Below are positions 53,027 to 62,088 of a stretch of DNA of 64,000 nucleotides, one piece after another; within the stretch, counting starts at the first letter, position 1, and the number at the start of each line of letters is the position of its first letter. Under the pieces are notes generated by a model. That model saw only the letters and a program-made list of their open reading frames with translations, was not told where the DNA came from and searched no databases. The DNA comes from Novosphingobium sp. (GTDB lineage: Bacteria; Pseudomonadota; Alphaproteobacteria; Sphingomonadales; Sphingomonadaceae), in assembly GCF_039595395.1 (NCBI RefSeq), contig NZ_JBCNLP010000001.1, forward strand, positions 2,418,001 to 2,482,000. The letters run 5' to 3'. The position numbers and the translations under genes were made by a program.

Positions 53027-55285
53027 TCAGAACTTCGCCGTGGCGCGGATACCATATTCGCGCGGCGCGCCATACAGCTCGTTCTTGCCGTTCTGGCCCG
53101 CGACATAGAACTTGTTGGCCAGATTGGTGCCATAGGCCTCCAGCTTCCAGTTGTTCTTGTCGAGCGCCACGCTGGCCTGAAGCAACCCACGCGCCGCGAT
53201 CAGGTCGGTCGAGGCCTGATAGGTCGGATAGGCCCATTGCGAACCGATATAGGCATAGCCCACGCGCGGCGTCAGCACATAGCCATGGCCCAGATCGTAG
53301 CGATAGGAGGCCGAGACATTCCACGTCCATTTCGGGCTGTAGAGGTTGGGCCCGCCATTCGATGAGGCATAGGTGTAATTGTAGCATGTGCTGCTGTTGG
53401 CCACGCCGACAGCGCATTGCGGCAGGGTGACACCGGCAGGGATCGCCCATTTGTTGATCAGCGAAAGCGCGCTCATGCTGCTGTCGACGAAGGACAGGCC
53501 GCCATCGAGCGACAGCGCGTTGAACTTCGCCTGAAAGCTGGCTTCGAAGCCCTTGATGGTGGAATTGGCCAGATTGACCACGCCGCTCTGCCCCGACAGC
53601 GGGTTGATGACGTCCATCTGGAAGTTGTTGTAGGTCATGTAGAAGGCGCCGATCTGCGTCTTCAAATGGCGGTCGAGCAGGGTCGATTTCCAGCCCGCCT
53701 CATAATCCATCACTGTTTCGGGGGCAAAGCTGCCGCCCGGCGGGTTGATGCCGCCATTCTTGTAGCCGCGCGCCACGAAGGCGAAGAACAGATTGTCGCT
53801 GTCCGGCTTGAAGTTGAGCGCCAGCTTGCCCGTCACACGGCCATCGCCCTCGGTTCCTGTCTGGGGCACCAGCACAGTGGCACCCACCGGCGGCGAAACC
53901 AGCACCTGAGCGATGGTCGAGCCCGCCGCCGCGCGATAGACCGCGCCCGAGCCATCGACATGGAAATGCGAATAGCGCAGTCCGGCATCAACCGTGAACT
54001 TGTCCGAAAGCTGATAGCTGGCCTGAGCAAAAGCGCCCAGCAGCAGCTTGTTGGTCACGGGCTGGGGCAGGGTGGTGAAATTGTTGTTGGTGCTGCTCCA
54101 ATTGTGCAGGTCGATCTTGTTGCGCTGGGCATAGGCGCCCACCACATATTTGAACCGCCCGCTGTCGGGCGAGATGATGTTGATTTCCTGGCTGTATTCC
54201 CGCTCACGCACATTGTTGGCACTGGCGGTCTGGTTCAGCGTGGAGTTGCTGAGGTTGAGCGAGGTGGCATCGGTCTCGCTGACCGAGGAAAGCCGCTTGT
54301 TCTGATAGGCCGTGACCGAGCGCAACGTCAGCCCGCCCGAGAACTGATATTTGGCCTCCAGCACGGTGGCGAAGGCGCGTTCGTAATTGGCAACGGGCGA
54401 GTCATAGCTCACCGTCCAGGGCGTGTTGGTGCGGCCCACCACGTAAGGGTTGTTGGCGGTGGTGGTGGCGATAGGCTGGAAGGCATAGCCGCCGGTCTGG
54501 CGCTGCACCGTCTCGACCTTCAGATTGGCCTGAAAACCGCCATCCTTGTAGAGCGCCTGCACGCGACCGTCGATTTCGTTTAAACGCTCGGGCTGGCTGT
54601 GAGCGGGGCCCACATCCTTGAACCAGGCGTCATGCTGGTTGAACAGGCCCGAGGCGCGGATGGCGATCTTCTCGCCGATCGGCAGGTTGAGCGCGCCATT
54701 GACGCCACCATTGTTGTAATTGCCGTAATTGGCGCTGACATAGCCCCCGATCTTGCCAAGCTCGGGCCGCTGCGTGGTGAGATAGACCGCGCCGCCGGTC
54801 GAGTTCGCGCCCGAGAGCGTGCCCTGCGGTCCGCGCAGCACTTCGGCGCCCGCCATATCGTAGAACTGGCCGTTCGAGACGATCGGCGGCTGGAACACGC
54901 CATCGATGTAGGTCGCCACACCATTGGTCACCTGCGGCGAGCCCGAAGCAAGGCCGATGCCACGGATGTTAAAGCTGTCGGTGATGCCCGAGCGCGAGAT
55001 CGTCAGCCCCGGCGCGGCCGTCTGCAGATCCAGAGCGCGCATGATCTTCTTTTCGGCGAGCGCATCGCCAGACAGGGCGGTGACCGCGATGTTGACGTTC
55101 TGGACATTCTCGGCGCGGCGCTGGGCGGTGACGACGATGTCCTTCATCCCGGTGCCATCCACCTTGTCAGTGCCGGAATCCGGGGCGGGGTGGGGCGCTG
55201 TATCCTGCGCGTAAGCGGGAACAGCCACCAGCGCGCAACCGAGCATCAGCGTGGTGAACAGGGGACGCGACGACGTGACCTTCAT
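53027..55285 (-). CDS. TonB-dependent outer-membrane receptor
   Basis: A 752-residue receptor. Signal peptide 1-26 (AYAQD), a TonB box in DIVVTAQRR, a plug domain (about 50-170) with NVNIAVTALSGDAL, FNIRGIG and EVLRGPQGTL, and a beta-barrel ending in aromatic ATAKF. It imports a large nutrient into the periplasm using TonB energy. The clustering with an esterase, nucleoside hydrolase and glycosidases suggests a plant-derived glycoconjugate, but the substrate is unproven. Confidence 0.92.
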   Translation of the reverse strand: MKVTSSRPLFTTLMLGCALVAVPAYAQDTAPHPAPDSGTDKVDGTGMKDIVVTAQRRAENVQNVNIAVTALSGDALAEKKIMRALDLQTAAPGLTISRSGITDSFNIRGIGLASGSPQVTNGVATYIDGVFQPPIVSNGQFYDMAGAEVLRGPQGTLSGANSTGGAVYLTTQRPELGKIGGYVSANYGNYNNGGVNGALNLPIGEKIAIRASGLFNQHDAWFKDVGPAHSQPERLNEIDGRVQALYKDGGFQANLKVETVQRQTGGYAFQPIATTTANNPYVVGRTNTPWTVSYDSPVANYERAFATVLEAKYQFSGGLTLRSVTAYQNKRLSSVSETDATSLNLSNSTLNQTASANNVREREYSQEINIISPDSGRFKYVVGAYAQRNKIDLHNWSSTNNNFTTLPQPVTNKLLLGAFAQASYQLSDKFTVDAGLRYSHFHVDGSGAVYRAAAGSTIAQVLVSPPVGATVLVPQTGTEGDGRVTGKLALNFKPDSDNLFFAFVARGYKNGGINPPGGSFAPETVMDYEAGWKSTLLDRHLKTQIGAFYMTYNNFQMDVINPLSGQSGVVNLANSTIKGFEASFQAKFNALSLDGGLSFVDSSMSALSLINKWAIPAGVTLPQCAVGVANSSTCYNYTYASSNGGPNLYSPKWTWNVSASYRYDLGHGYVLTPRVGYAYIGSQWAYPTYQASTDLIAARGLLQASVALDKNNWKLEAYGTNLANKFYVAGQNGKNELYGAPREYGIRATAKF

Positions 55286-55333
55286 GACCTCTCTCCGTGA
55301 TTGTGCGCTCTCTGGGGCGCCCTATGGTTAGTT

Positions 55334-55349
55334 ATGTTGCATAACATTA
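55334..55349. promoter_or_regulatory. Candidate MarR operator upstream of the receptor gene
   Basis: ATGTTGCATAACATTA contains the perfect inverted repeat ATGTT-N4-AACAT (55334-55347) and the TTGCATARCATTA word shared with the esterase/marR promoter. It lies about 50 bp upstream of the receptor start. Confidence 0.5.
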
Positions 55350-55536
55350 ATTGAGGCGCAAGAGGGTTTGCAGACTTCGATGATGAAGGAGAGACGGGCA
55401 GGGGATTGACGCCAATCAACGCCGATTTTAGTCCTACAAGACGACGTGAGATCACGCATTTTGGCGGTTGCGCAGGCCAGCTTTTCACAGCGACAAGGAC
55501 AGGCGAGCAGGAGCCATCGGGGGAGGACACACCACA

Positions 55537-56574
55537 ATGACGACAACGCTATCGGCATCCCGTCCGGGCAGCGTGGCCCGGCGACAGCTTCTGGTCGGGC
55601 TGAGCCTTGCCGCCGCAGCACTGGCGACGCCCGGTCTGGCCGCGATCACGCCGCGCCAGCGGATCGTCATCGACAATGATTTCGGTGGCGACCCTGATGG
55701 GCTGTTCCAGCTCGCGCATCATCTGGCCTCGCCCTCGGTCGAGATCGCGCTGATCGTCGGCTCTCATCTGCATGACAAGGATCCGTTCGATCCGGCACCG
55801 GGGCAGGCCGACCGCGCTGCGGAACGCGCGCGGCAGATCGTGACACTGGCCGGTATCGGGCATAGCCCCAAGATCATCGCCGGCGGCAATGTCGCGCTGG
55901 ATGCGGCCATGAAGCCCACGCCCGCCAGCGCCCACATCGTGGCCGAAGCGATGCGCGAGGATACCAGACAGCCCTTGTTCTACGTCGCCGGGGCCAGCCT
56001 GACCGAGCTGGCCGCCGCGCATAAGCTTGAGCCGGGCATCGGCAAAAGGCTCAAGCTGGTGTGGATCGGCGGCATGGAGCATGACGATCTGTGGCCCGGC
56101 CGCCCGGTGCGCCACGATCCCGAATACAACATGACCATCGATGCGGCGGCGGCGCGCTATATCTTCAACGACTCCGATATCGAGATCTGGCAGGTGCCGC
56201 GCGATGCCTATCGCCAGATGCTGATCTCGCACGCCGAGCTAGAGCAGGGGCTGGCCCCGGCAGGCAAACTGGGCGCCTATCTGCTCGAAAGGATCGACGC
56301 GATCGTGACGATGGCGGGCCGCGGGGGCTTCAACATCGGGGAAACCTATATTCTGGGCGACAGCCCGCTGGTGACGCTGACCGCGCTGCAATCCTCCTTC
56401 GAGGCGGACAGTTCATCGAGCGATTACGTGCTCAAGCCCACGCCGTCGATGGATGAGAAGGGGCGATACACGCCGCGTCCGCAGGCCAGGCCGATGCGTG
56501 TCTACAAGACCATCGACACGCGGCTGACCTTCGCGGATATGTTCGCGAAGCTGGCGCATCTGGCGCAGCACTGA
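55537..56574 (+). CDS. Exported nucleoside hydrolase family protein
   Basis: A 345-residue protein with a Tat-like leader (ARRQLLVGLSLAAAALATPG) and the metal-binding DNDFGGDPDGLFQL at the mature start, a variant of the DTDPGxDD calcium site of inosine-uridine nucleoside hydrolases. NMTIDAAAARYIF resembles the family's active-site strand. Such proteins cleave N-glycosidic bonds of ribosides. Some family members sit in polysaccharide loci with uncertain substrates. GGGGAGGACACACCACA precedes the ATG, and the longer frame is unsupported. Confidence 0.82.
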   Translation: MTTTLSASRPGSVARRQLLVGLSLAAAALATPGLAAITPRQRIVIDNDFGGDPDGLFQLAHHLASPSVEIALIVGSHLHDKDPFDPAPGQADRAAERARQIVTLAGIGHSPKIIAGGNVALDAAMKPTPASAHIVAEAMREDTRQPLFYVAGASLTELAAAHKLEPGIGKRLKLVWIGGMEHDDLWPGRPVRHDPEYNMTIDAAAARYIFNDSDIEIWQVPRDAYRQMLISHAELEQGLAPAGKLGAYLLERIDAIVTMAGRGGFNIGETYILGDSPLVTLTALQSSFEADSSSSDYVLKPTPSMDEKGRYTPRPQARPMRVYKTIDTRLTFADMFAKLAHLAQH

Positions 56575-56581
56575 CATGGCA

Positions 56582-56602
56582 GGCGCGGGGGCAGCCCGCG
56601 CC
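56582..56602. terminator. Bidirectional hairpin between nucleoside hydrolase and GH42 genes
   Basis: GGCGCGGG and CCCGCGCC form an 8-bp stem with a 5-base loop between convergent genes, 8 and 10 bp from their ends. U-tracts are short. Confidence 0.55.
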
Positions 56603-56611
56603 GGTTCCCGC

Positions 56612-58741
56612 TTATTGCTCCTCAAGGATCGCCGCGCCCCAGGCTTCCAGCGCAACCGGGGCGCCCTTGGCCACGGCATGGTTCCCCAGCAGGTCCTGCG
56701 CCGCGGCAGGAGCATGATAGCTGGCCGGGCTGGCCGAATAGTTCAACACATAGCGCACATGGTGTCCGTTCTTCAGCATGCCGCTGCGCACGATCAACGG
56801 GAAGCGCACGGTCTCATCCTGCGCCACGCCCGCATCCGTCAGCGTATCCTTCAGTAGGGCCGTCATCATGTCCTCGCCGGGCATGAAGCCGACATAGGTG
56901 ACATCGCCCTTGCCCCAATTGTTGCGCGTGACAGCCGCATAGGCGGGCCAGGAGGGATGGTGATAGCGCGCCAGCACGCGCGCGGTCGTCGGCTCCAGAA
57001 ACTCCATCCACCAGCGTACAGTGTTGGCCTTCTCGCCCACCTTGAAGGGATCGCCCTCGAGGCTCACCCCCTGGGGCGCGGCGAATTGCGAATAATGCAC
57101 CCCGGCAGCCTGAGCGATGGCGCCGGGCTGATCGGCATAGCGTACCTTCACATTCTCGTCCGAAAACCCGCTCTTGAAGCTGTAGAGCAGATGCCCGCCA
57201 GCCTTGGCATAATCGTTGAGTCGCCCGATCTCGGCGTCGCTGGCCGCATAAAGCGCGGGCACGATCACCAGATTGTAATGGGCCAAGGGCGTCGGTGTGG
57301 AGGGGGTGATAAAATCGACCTCCACATTCATGCGGTAAAGCGCATCGTAATAGCCGCGCATCACGTCATTATAGGCAATCGACTGGCCATCGGCCTTGGG
57401 TTTGAAGCTGTCGAACGCCGTCAGCGCGGTGTTGCTGACATAGATCGCCACCTTGTTATGCTTGGTCAGATTGGCCAGTTTCGGCCCCAGACGCGCCAGA
57501 TCCGCACCGATGGTGGCGGCTTCGCGATAGGTGGCATTGGGCTTGAAATCCTGCGAGAGCAGCCCGCGCCAATAGGTCTCTATGGCGTTGGCCGTCGTGC
57601 CCCAATGCCAATATTCCACCATATTGGCCCCCGAAGCCAGATGGCTGAAGGCCTGAAGCCGCAACTGTCCGGGGTAGGGCGTCCATTCCGGAAAGCCCTG
57701 AGCGGTGGTCTCCAGCACCAGATAGTTTTGCCCATGCTTGATCGAGCGGGCCAGATCGCCGCCCAGCGCGATTTCGGTGCCGGTCAGCAGGCTCTGGCCG
57801 GGGTGATAGATGTCGATCCCCGCCACATCGAGCGCTTTGGCGGCATCCCAATGGTTGACCTCGGTCTGGATACCATAGGAGGAACCGCGCCAGTCGAGGT
57901 CGAAATTCTGGGTCATGAACTGGCCCTTGCGGGCATGGGCGCGCACCAGATCGGCCTGCCAAGCCAGATAATCGGTCACCAGACCGCGCTGAAATTCCGA
58001 AAAAGCAGCCGACAGGCTGGCGTTGATCGAGCCGTTGGTGGAGGGAAAATCCTCCCAGCGGTTGATGCGGTTGCTCCAGTAATTCAGGCCATAGGCCTTG
58101 TTGAGCGCGTCGAGATCGCCGTGGAATTTCGCCTTCATATGCTCGACAAAGGCGGCCTGCACATTGGGGCCGCTGGTGCCATAGGCCTTGGTCTCATTGT
58201 CGAGCTGATAGCCGATGACCGCAGGATTGTCCTTCACATGATCGACCAGCGCGATGATCGCCCGCTGAGCGGCGGCGCGGAACTCCGGGTTGGTGATGTC
58301 CATATTCTGGCGGCGGCCATACTGACCGGGGCCCTGAGGCGTGATCGCCAGCACATCAGGATGCTCTTTCGCCAGCCATGTCGGCACGGCATAGGTGGGG
58401 GTGCCGATGATGACCTTGATCCCGGCCTTGTTCATCGCGGCCAGCACACGATCGATATGATGGAAATCGAAGGTGCCGGGCTGGGGCTCCATCGTGCCCC
58501 ATGTCGATTCGGCGATGCGGACCACAGTGATATGGGCCGCTTTCATCATCCGGACATCGTCATCGAGCCGGTCGGTGGGGGCATATTCGTCGTAATAGGC
58601 CGCGCCGAACAGGATGCTGTCGGGCCAGGGAAATGCATGTGCCGGGGGCGTTGACGCAGCGATGGCCGTCGGGGTGAGAAGGGCCGTCGCAGTTAACAAG
58701 GCAACGGCGAAAAAGGTTTTTTTCCGAAAAGACAATGCCAT
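56612..58741 (-). CDS. GH42 family beta-galactosidase, exported
   Basis: A 709-residue protein. A signal peptide (1-29) precedes the GH42 barrel: FGAAYYDEY, RIAESTWGTMEPQPG, the acid/base in YQLDNETKAYG (about residue 183) and the nucleophile in LVLETTAQGFPEW (about residue 345). A trimerisation/GATase-like domain (about 430-620) and a C-terminal beta-domain follow. GH42 enzymes remove terminal beta-galactose (or alpha-L-arabinopyranose) from plant oligosaccharides. Secretion is unusual for GH42 and suggests periplasmic processing of imported oligosaccharides. Confidence 0.88.
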   Translation of the reverse strand: MALSFRKKTFFAVALLTATALLTPTAIAASTPPAHAFPWPDSILFGAAYYDEYAPTDRLDDDVRMMKAAHITVVRIAESTWGTMEPQPGTFDFHHIDRVLAAMNKAGIKVIIGTPTYAVPTWLAKEHPDVLAITPQGPGQYGRRQNMDITNPEFRAAAQRAIIALVDHVKDNPAVIGYQLDNETKAYGTSGPNVQAAFVEHMKAKFHGDLDALNKAYGLNYWSNRINRWEDFPSTNGSINASLSAAFSEFQRGLVTDYLAWQADLVRAHARKGQFMTQNFDLDWRGSSYGIQTEVNHWDAAKALDVAGIDIYHPGQSLLTGTEIALGGDLARSIKHGQNYLVLETTAQGFPEWTPYPGQLRLQAFSHLASGANMVEYWHWGTTANAIETYWRGLLSQDFKPNATYREAATIGADLARLGPKLANLTKHNKVAIYVSNTALTAFDSFKPKADGQSIAYNDVMRGYYDALYRMNVEVDFITPSTPTPLAHYNLVIVPALYAASDAEIGRLNDYAKAGGHLLYSFKSGFSDENVKVRYADQPGAIAQAAGVHYSQFAAPQGVSLEGDPFKVGEKANTVRWWMEFLEPTTARVLARYHHPSWPAYAAVTRNNWGKGDVTYVGFMPGEDMMTALLKDTLTDAGVAQDETVRFPLIVRSGMLKNGHHVRYVLNYSASPASYHAPAAAQDLLGNHAVAKGAPVALEAWGAAILEEQ

Positions 58742-58825
58742 GGCAGACCTTCACCCCTCGCTTCCTGATATATTGAATGGAGTAATGATCGCCCGACATC
58801 ATGGCAATGTCTGGAAACCTGCGCA

Positions 58826-58854
58826 TTGACATTCGGTGTCATTTGAAAAATAAA
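58826..58854 (+). promoter_or_regulatory. Possible promoter with overlapping TGACA/TGTCA inverted repeat
   Basis: TTGACA (58826-58831), a 17-base spacer and AATAAA (58849-58854) resemble a promoter reading toward GH30. TGACATTCGGTGTCA (58827-58841) overlaps the -35 box, so a repressor bound here would block it. The repeat is reminiscent of LacI-type operators, but with an odd spacer. Confidence 0.4.
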
Positions 58855-59063
58855 CTCTAAAACATGAACTTAAATCAAACCGTCCGCACCGTATCGCGTG
58901 GCATTCCTGCAACGGTTTAGATAAAACCATCCATTCGGATGATTTTATAGTCGTACTTTTAAGACCTCCCCGCCATGATTGAACTCGACTGCAAACAGTC
59001 CTGCTGAGACGCGATCCGGAAGAAAAAACAATCCGGACGGGCCGCCGCAATCTGGAGGGAGAT

Positions 59064-59192
59064 ATGAAGGATGAGGCACTTTTTATGAGTGGCGCTGGGC
59101 CGCATCTCATCCTCCTACGCCATGTCGGATCTGACGCGGACCTACAGCCTGCTCGCCGGTGCGAAGTTCCAGGGGAGCGGCTTTACCGTTGA
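59064..59192 (+). CDS. Short ORF upstream of GH30, possible leader peptide
   Basis: A 42-codon frame starting at an ATG with GGAGGGAGAT directly before it, the best ribosome binding site in the region. The peptide has LLRHVGSDADLQ and no known family. It ends 88 bp before the GH30 start. It could be a regulatory leader or a chance ORF. Confidence 0.3.
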   Translation: MKDEALFMSGAGPHLILLRHVGSDADLQPARRCEVPGERLYR

Positions 59193-59279
59193 GGGAGAAA
59201 GGGCGGCGTGGCATCCCCGGATAAAGCGCTGCCCTTTTTGCGGGGTCCATAAGATGGCTTTTCGGGAGAGAATTTTACC

Positions 59280-60776
59280 ATGACGGATGCTTTTGCTCTT
59301 TCGCGCCGGGGGGCTCTCGGGATGATCGGCGGTGTGGCTGGTGCGGGCCTGTTGCCTGCGGCCGCCACCGCCGTTGAAGGCAAGGCGGGCGCATCGGGGG
59401 CAAGCTGGTTCAGCACCACCGCCACCTTGCCGTGGCAGAGCCACGCCGTGCCCGCGCTGGCTCCCGCTGCACCCGCGATGTTCGCACAGGACGCCACCAT
59501 CCAGCTCGACAAGCCGCGCCAGACCATGGCCGGTTTTGGCGGCGCCTTCAGCGAAAGGGGCTGGGATGCGCTGACCCTGCTGTCCCCCGCCAAACGCCAT
59601 GCGGCGCTCTCCTTGCTGTTCACGGCTCAAGGATGCAACTTCAGCCAGTGCCGCACGCCACTGGGCGCTGATGATTTCTCGCGCGACTGGTATTCCTATG
59701 ATGAGACGCCGGGCGATTTCGCGCTCGATCACTTCTCTGTCGCGCGCGATCGCGAAACGCTGATCCCCTTTATCAAGGCCGCGCAGGCCCTGCGGCCCGA
59801 TCTGAAGGTCTGGGCCTCGCCCTGGTCGCCGCCGACATGGATGAAGAAGGGCGGCCATTATGCCCAGGCCCCCGCATGGCCCGGCCAGCCTGCCAATGGC
59901 ATCAAACCCGAGCAACTGGGCCACGAAGGCAGCGACAGCTTCATTCAGGAAGACCGCTATTTCGCGGCCTATGCCAACTATTTCGCACGCTATGTTCAGG
60001 CCTATGCGCAGGAGGGCATCGCCATCAGCACGGTGATGCCGCAGAATGAGTTCAACTCGGCCCAGCCTTTCCCCTCCTGCTGCTGGACGCCCGAGGGGCT
60101 GGCGCGTTTCCTGCCGCATCTGGGGCGGGCGATGGGGCCGCTGGGCGTCACCATCTTCCTCGGCACGCTGGAGCGCGGCAATGCCGATCTCGTCTCAAAG
60201 GTCATGGCCGACCCGCAGGCGGCAGAGGTGGTGAAAGGTTTGGGCGTGCAATGGGCCGGGAAGGGGGCCCTGCCGGTGATCCGCGATCGCTTCCCCGATA
60301 TCGCCATCTGGGGCAGCGAGCAGGAATGCGGCATCGGCACCAATGACTGGCATTATGCGCGCTATGGCTGGGCGACGATCCGCCAGTATTTCGACGCGGG
60401 CGCCAGCGCATGGACCTATTGGAACATGGTGATGCCCACAGGCGGCATGAGCGGCTGGGGCTGGCCGCAGAACAGCATGATCGTGGTCGATCCGGTGAAG
60501 CGCGACTTCACCCTGACGCCCGATTACTGGCTGATGCGCCATCTGGGGGGCCAAGTGCAGGCCGGAGCGCGCGCCGTTCCGGTCGACAGCTTCCTGGGCT
60601 TCAATGACCAACTGGCTTTCCGCAATCCTGACGGCTCGCTGGTGCTGGTGGCCAACAATGGTCTGGGGCAGATCCAGCGCGTGCGTTACGGCATCGGCAA
60701 AAGAGTGCTGACGCTCGATCTTCCAGCGGACTCACTGAACACGCTGGTGCTGCCGGCCGGGTTGCTGGAGGTTTGA
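59280..60776 (+). CDS. GH30 family exported glycosidase
   Basis: A 498-residue protein with a Tat-like leader (SRRGALGMIGGVAGAGLLP). The GH30 barrel shows MAGFGGAFSERGW, WASPWSPPTWMK, the acid/base in VMPQNEFNSAQPF and the nucleophile in IWGSEQECG. WTYWNMVMPTGGMSG and a small beta-domain end the protein. Subfamilies include glucosylceramidases, beta-1,6-glucanases and xylosidases, and the residues suit the glucosylceramidase-like GH30_1/3 groups. GGGAGAG precedes the ATG. It is divergent from GH42 and followed by a strong terminator. Confidence 0.88.
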   Translation: MTDAFALSRRGALGMIGGVAGAGLLPAAATAVEGKAGASGASWFSTTATLPWQSHAVPALAPAAPAMFAQDATIQLDKPRQTMAGFGGAFSERGWDALTLLSPAKRHAALSLLFTAQGCNFSQCRTPLGADDFSRDWYSYDETPGDFALDHFSVARDRETLIPFIKAAQALRPDLKVWASPWSPPTWMKKGGHYAQAPAWPGQPANGIKPEQLGHEGSDSFIQEDRYFAAYANYFARYVQAYAQEGIAISTVMPQNEFNSAQPFPSCCWTPEGLARFLPHLGRAMGPLGVTIFLGTLERGNADLVSKVMADPQAAEVVKGLGVQWAGKGALPVIRDRFPDIAIWGSEQECGIGTNDWHYARYGWATIRQYFDAGASAWTYWNMVMPTGGMSGWGWPQNSMIVVDPVKRDFTLTPDYWLMRHLGGQVQAGARAVPVDSFLGFNDQLAFRNPDGSLVLVANNGLGQIQRVRYGIGKRVLTLDLPADSLNTLVLPAGLLEV

Positions 60777-60809
60777 TGGCGCTCGGCATGTCAGAGAGAT
60801 AGGTTGCAG

Positions 60810-60842
60810 GGCGGTCCCGTCGGCTTTTGCGGGACCGCCTTA
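60810..60842 (+). terminator. Terminator after the GH30 gene
   Basis: GGCGGTCCCG (60810-60819) and CGGGACCGCC (60830-60839) form a perfect 10-bp stem with a 10-base loop, followed by TTATCT. It ends the GH30 transcript. Confidence 0.8.
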
Positions 60843-60947
60843 TCTGATGGCTGGATTTGAAACAGATAATACCGATAATCTATATTATGTTAAAATCCCA
60901 CCCAACGCGATAGAGGACATGGGCCAACCCCACGCCCTCCACATCGC

Positions 60948-61916
60948 TCAGAACTGCTCGCCAACCAGTCGCTCGCTCAGTGCCCACAGCGCCTTGGCAC
61001 GCTCCCGATCCAGCGCATAAGGACGCACGCCAGCGCGAATGCCTTCCAGCTCCTCAACATGCGCCACATGGCAGTCTTCGCAATAGAGCCCGCCGACCGC
61101 ATCTGCCGATGCCACCACCGCGCTCCACACTGACGTCGCCGCGCCCTGAGCAATCGACTTATAGGCCAACGGAGGCTGCCCCGCCGCCGCCAACCCAGCC
61201 TCGATCGAACCGACCAGCGCCTGCTTCTCATCCTCGCTCATATGGCGGCTCAACTCGGTTTCCCAGATCACGCCGGGATGAACGGCGGTGGCGCGAATGC
61301 CGCGCTCGCGATGGCGGGCATCGAATTCCACGGCGAAAAGGATGTTCGCGGTCTTGGAGCGACCATAGCCGACCCACGGATCATAAGCGGAACGCTCGAA
61401 ATTGGGATCCTCCAGATCGACATCGGCCAGACGATGCCCCGAGGACGACAGGCTGACCAGTCGCCCTCCCTCCCGGATCAGCCCGGTAATATGGTTAACC
61501 AGCAGGAAATGACCAAGATGATTGGTGCCGAACTGGGTCTCGAAGCCATCGGCAGTATGGCCGAAAGGCGGCGCCATCACGCCCGCATTGGTGATAATGG
61601 CATCAAAACCCTGCCCCTGAGCGTTCAACGCAGCGGCGCAGGCCCGCACACTGGCGAGCGACGCGAGATCCAGCTCGACAAGTGCGAAGCTCCCGCCACT
61701 GGCCGAAGCTGCCGCGCGCACCGCAGCCGTCGTCACTTCGGCCTTGGCCAGATCGCGGGCGGCGCCCACCACATCGGCGCCACGCGCGGCCAGAGCGCGG
61801 CAGGTCTCGATGCCCAGCCCGGCCGATGCGCCCGTCACCAGAACCCGCTTGCCACGCAGATCCAGGCCCGCAAGCACATCATCGGTGGTCGAAGTCGCTC
61901 CGAATGCATTGGTCAT
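60948..61916 (-). CDS. SDR-family oxidoreductase
   Basis: A 322-residue short-chain dehydrogenase of the retinol-dehydrogenase-like group: VLVTGASAGLGIETCRALA (cofactor loop), ITNAGVMAPPFG, LVSLSSSGHRL and the active-site YGRSKTAN. An extended C-terminus (residues 190-322) follows, including CEDCHVAH. The substrate is unknown. The ATG at 61916 has GGAG six bases before it, and longer frames upstream are not supported. It is divergent from an AraC regulator. Confidence 0.85.
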   Translation of the reverse strand: MTNAFGATSTTDDVLAGLDLRGKRVLVTGASAGLGIETCRALAARGADVVGAARDLAKAEVTTAAVRAAASASGGSFALVELDLASLASVRACAAALNAQGQGFDAIITNAGVMAPPFGHTADGFETQFGTNHLGHFLLVNHITGLIREGGRLVSLSSSGHRLADVDLEDPNFERSAYDPWVGYGRSKTANILFAVEFDARHRERGIRATAVHPGVIWETELSRHMSEDEKQALVGSIEAGLAAAGQPPLAYKSIAQGAATSVWSAVVASADAVGGLYCEDCHVAHVEELEGIRAGVRPYALDRERAKALWALSERLVGEQF

Positions 61917-62088
61917 GATCGTCTCCATCTGTTCCTGAGCGCGCCGCCATGAAAGGGGGATCGGCAGGCGGCCCGTTCCCGCCATATGGCGATGCCGGGG
62001 CCGGACACGGTGCCCGATCGTCTCAACCTCTTGCCTGATCCTATCAACCGCCTTGCAAAACCCGCTGCGAGCCACGATCCTGAACGCC

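Larger units (their letters stand above)
58742..59279. other. Divergent promoter region of the GH42 and GH30 genes
   Basis: About 540 bp between two divergent glycosidase genes. The part 58800-58990 is AT-rich and holds an inverted repeat and a promoter-like pair (58826-58854). One small ORF with a good ribosome binding site lies at 59064-59192. No other gene was seen. Confidence 0.5.

Noticed and set aside
56957..58654. 565-codon plus-strand ORF
   Set aside because: Antisense to the GH42 gene and lacks any domain features.
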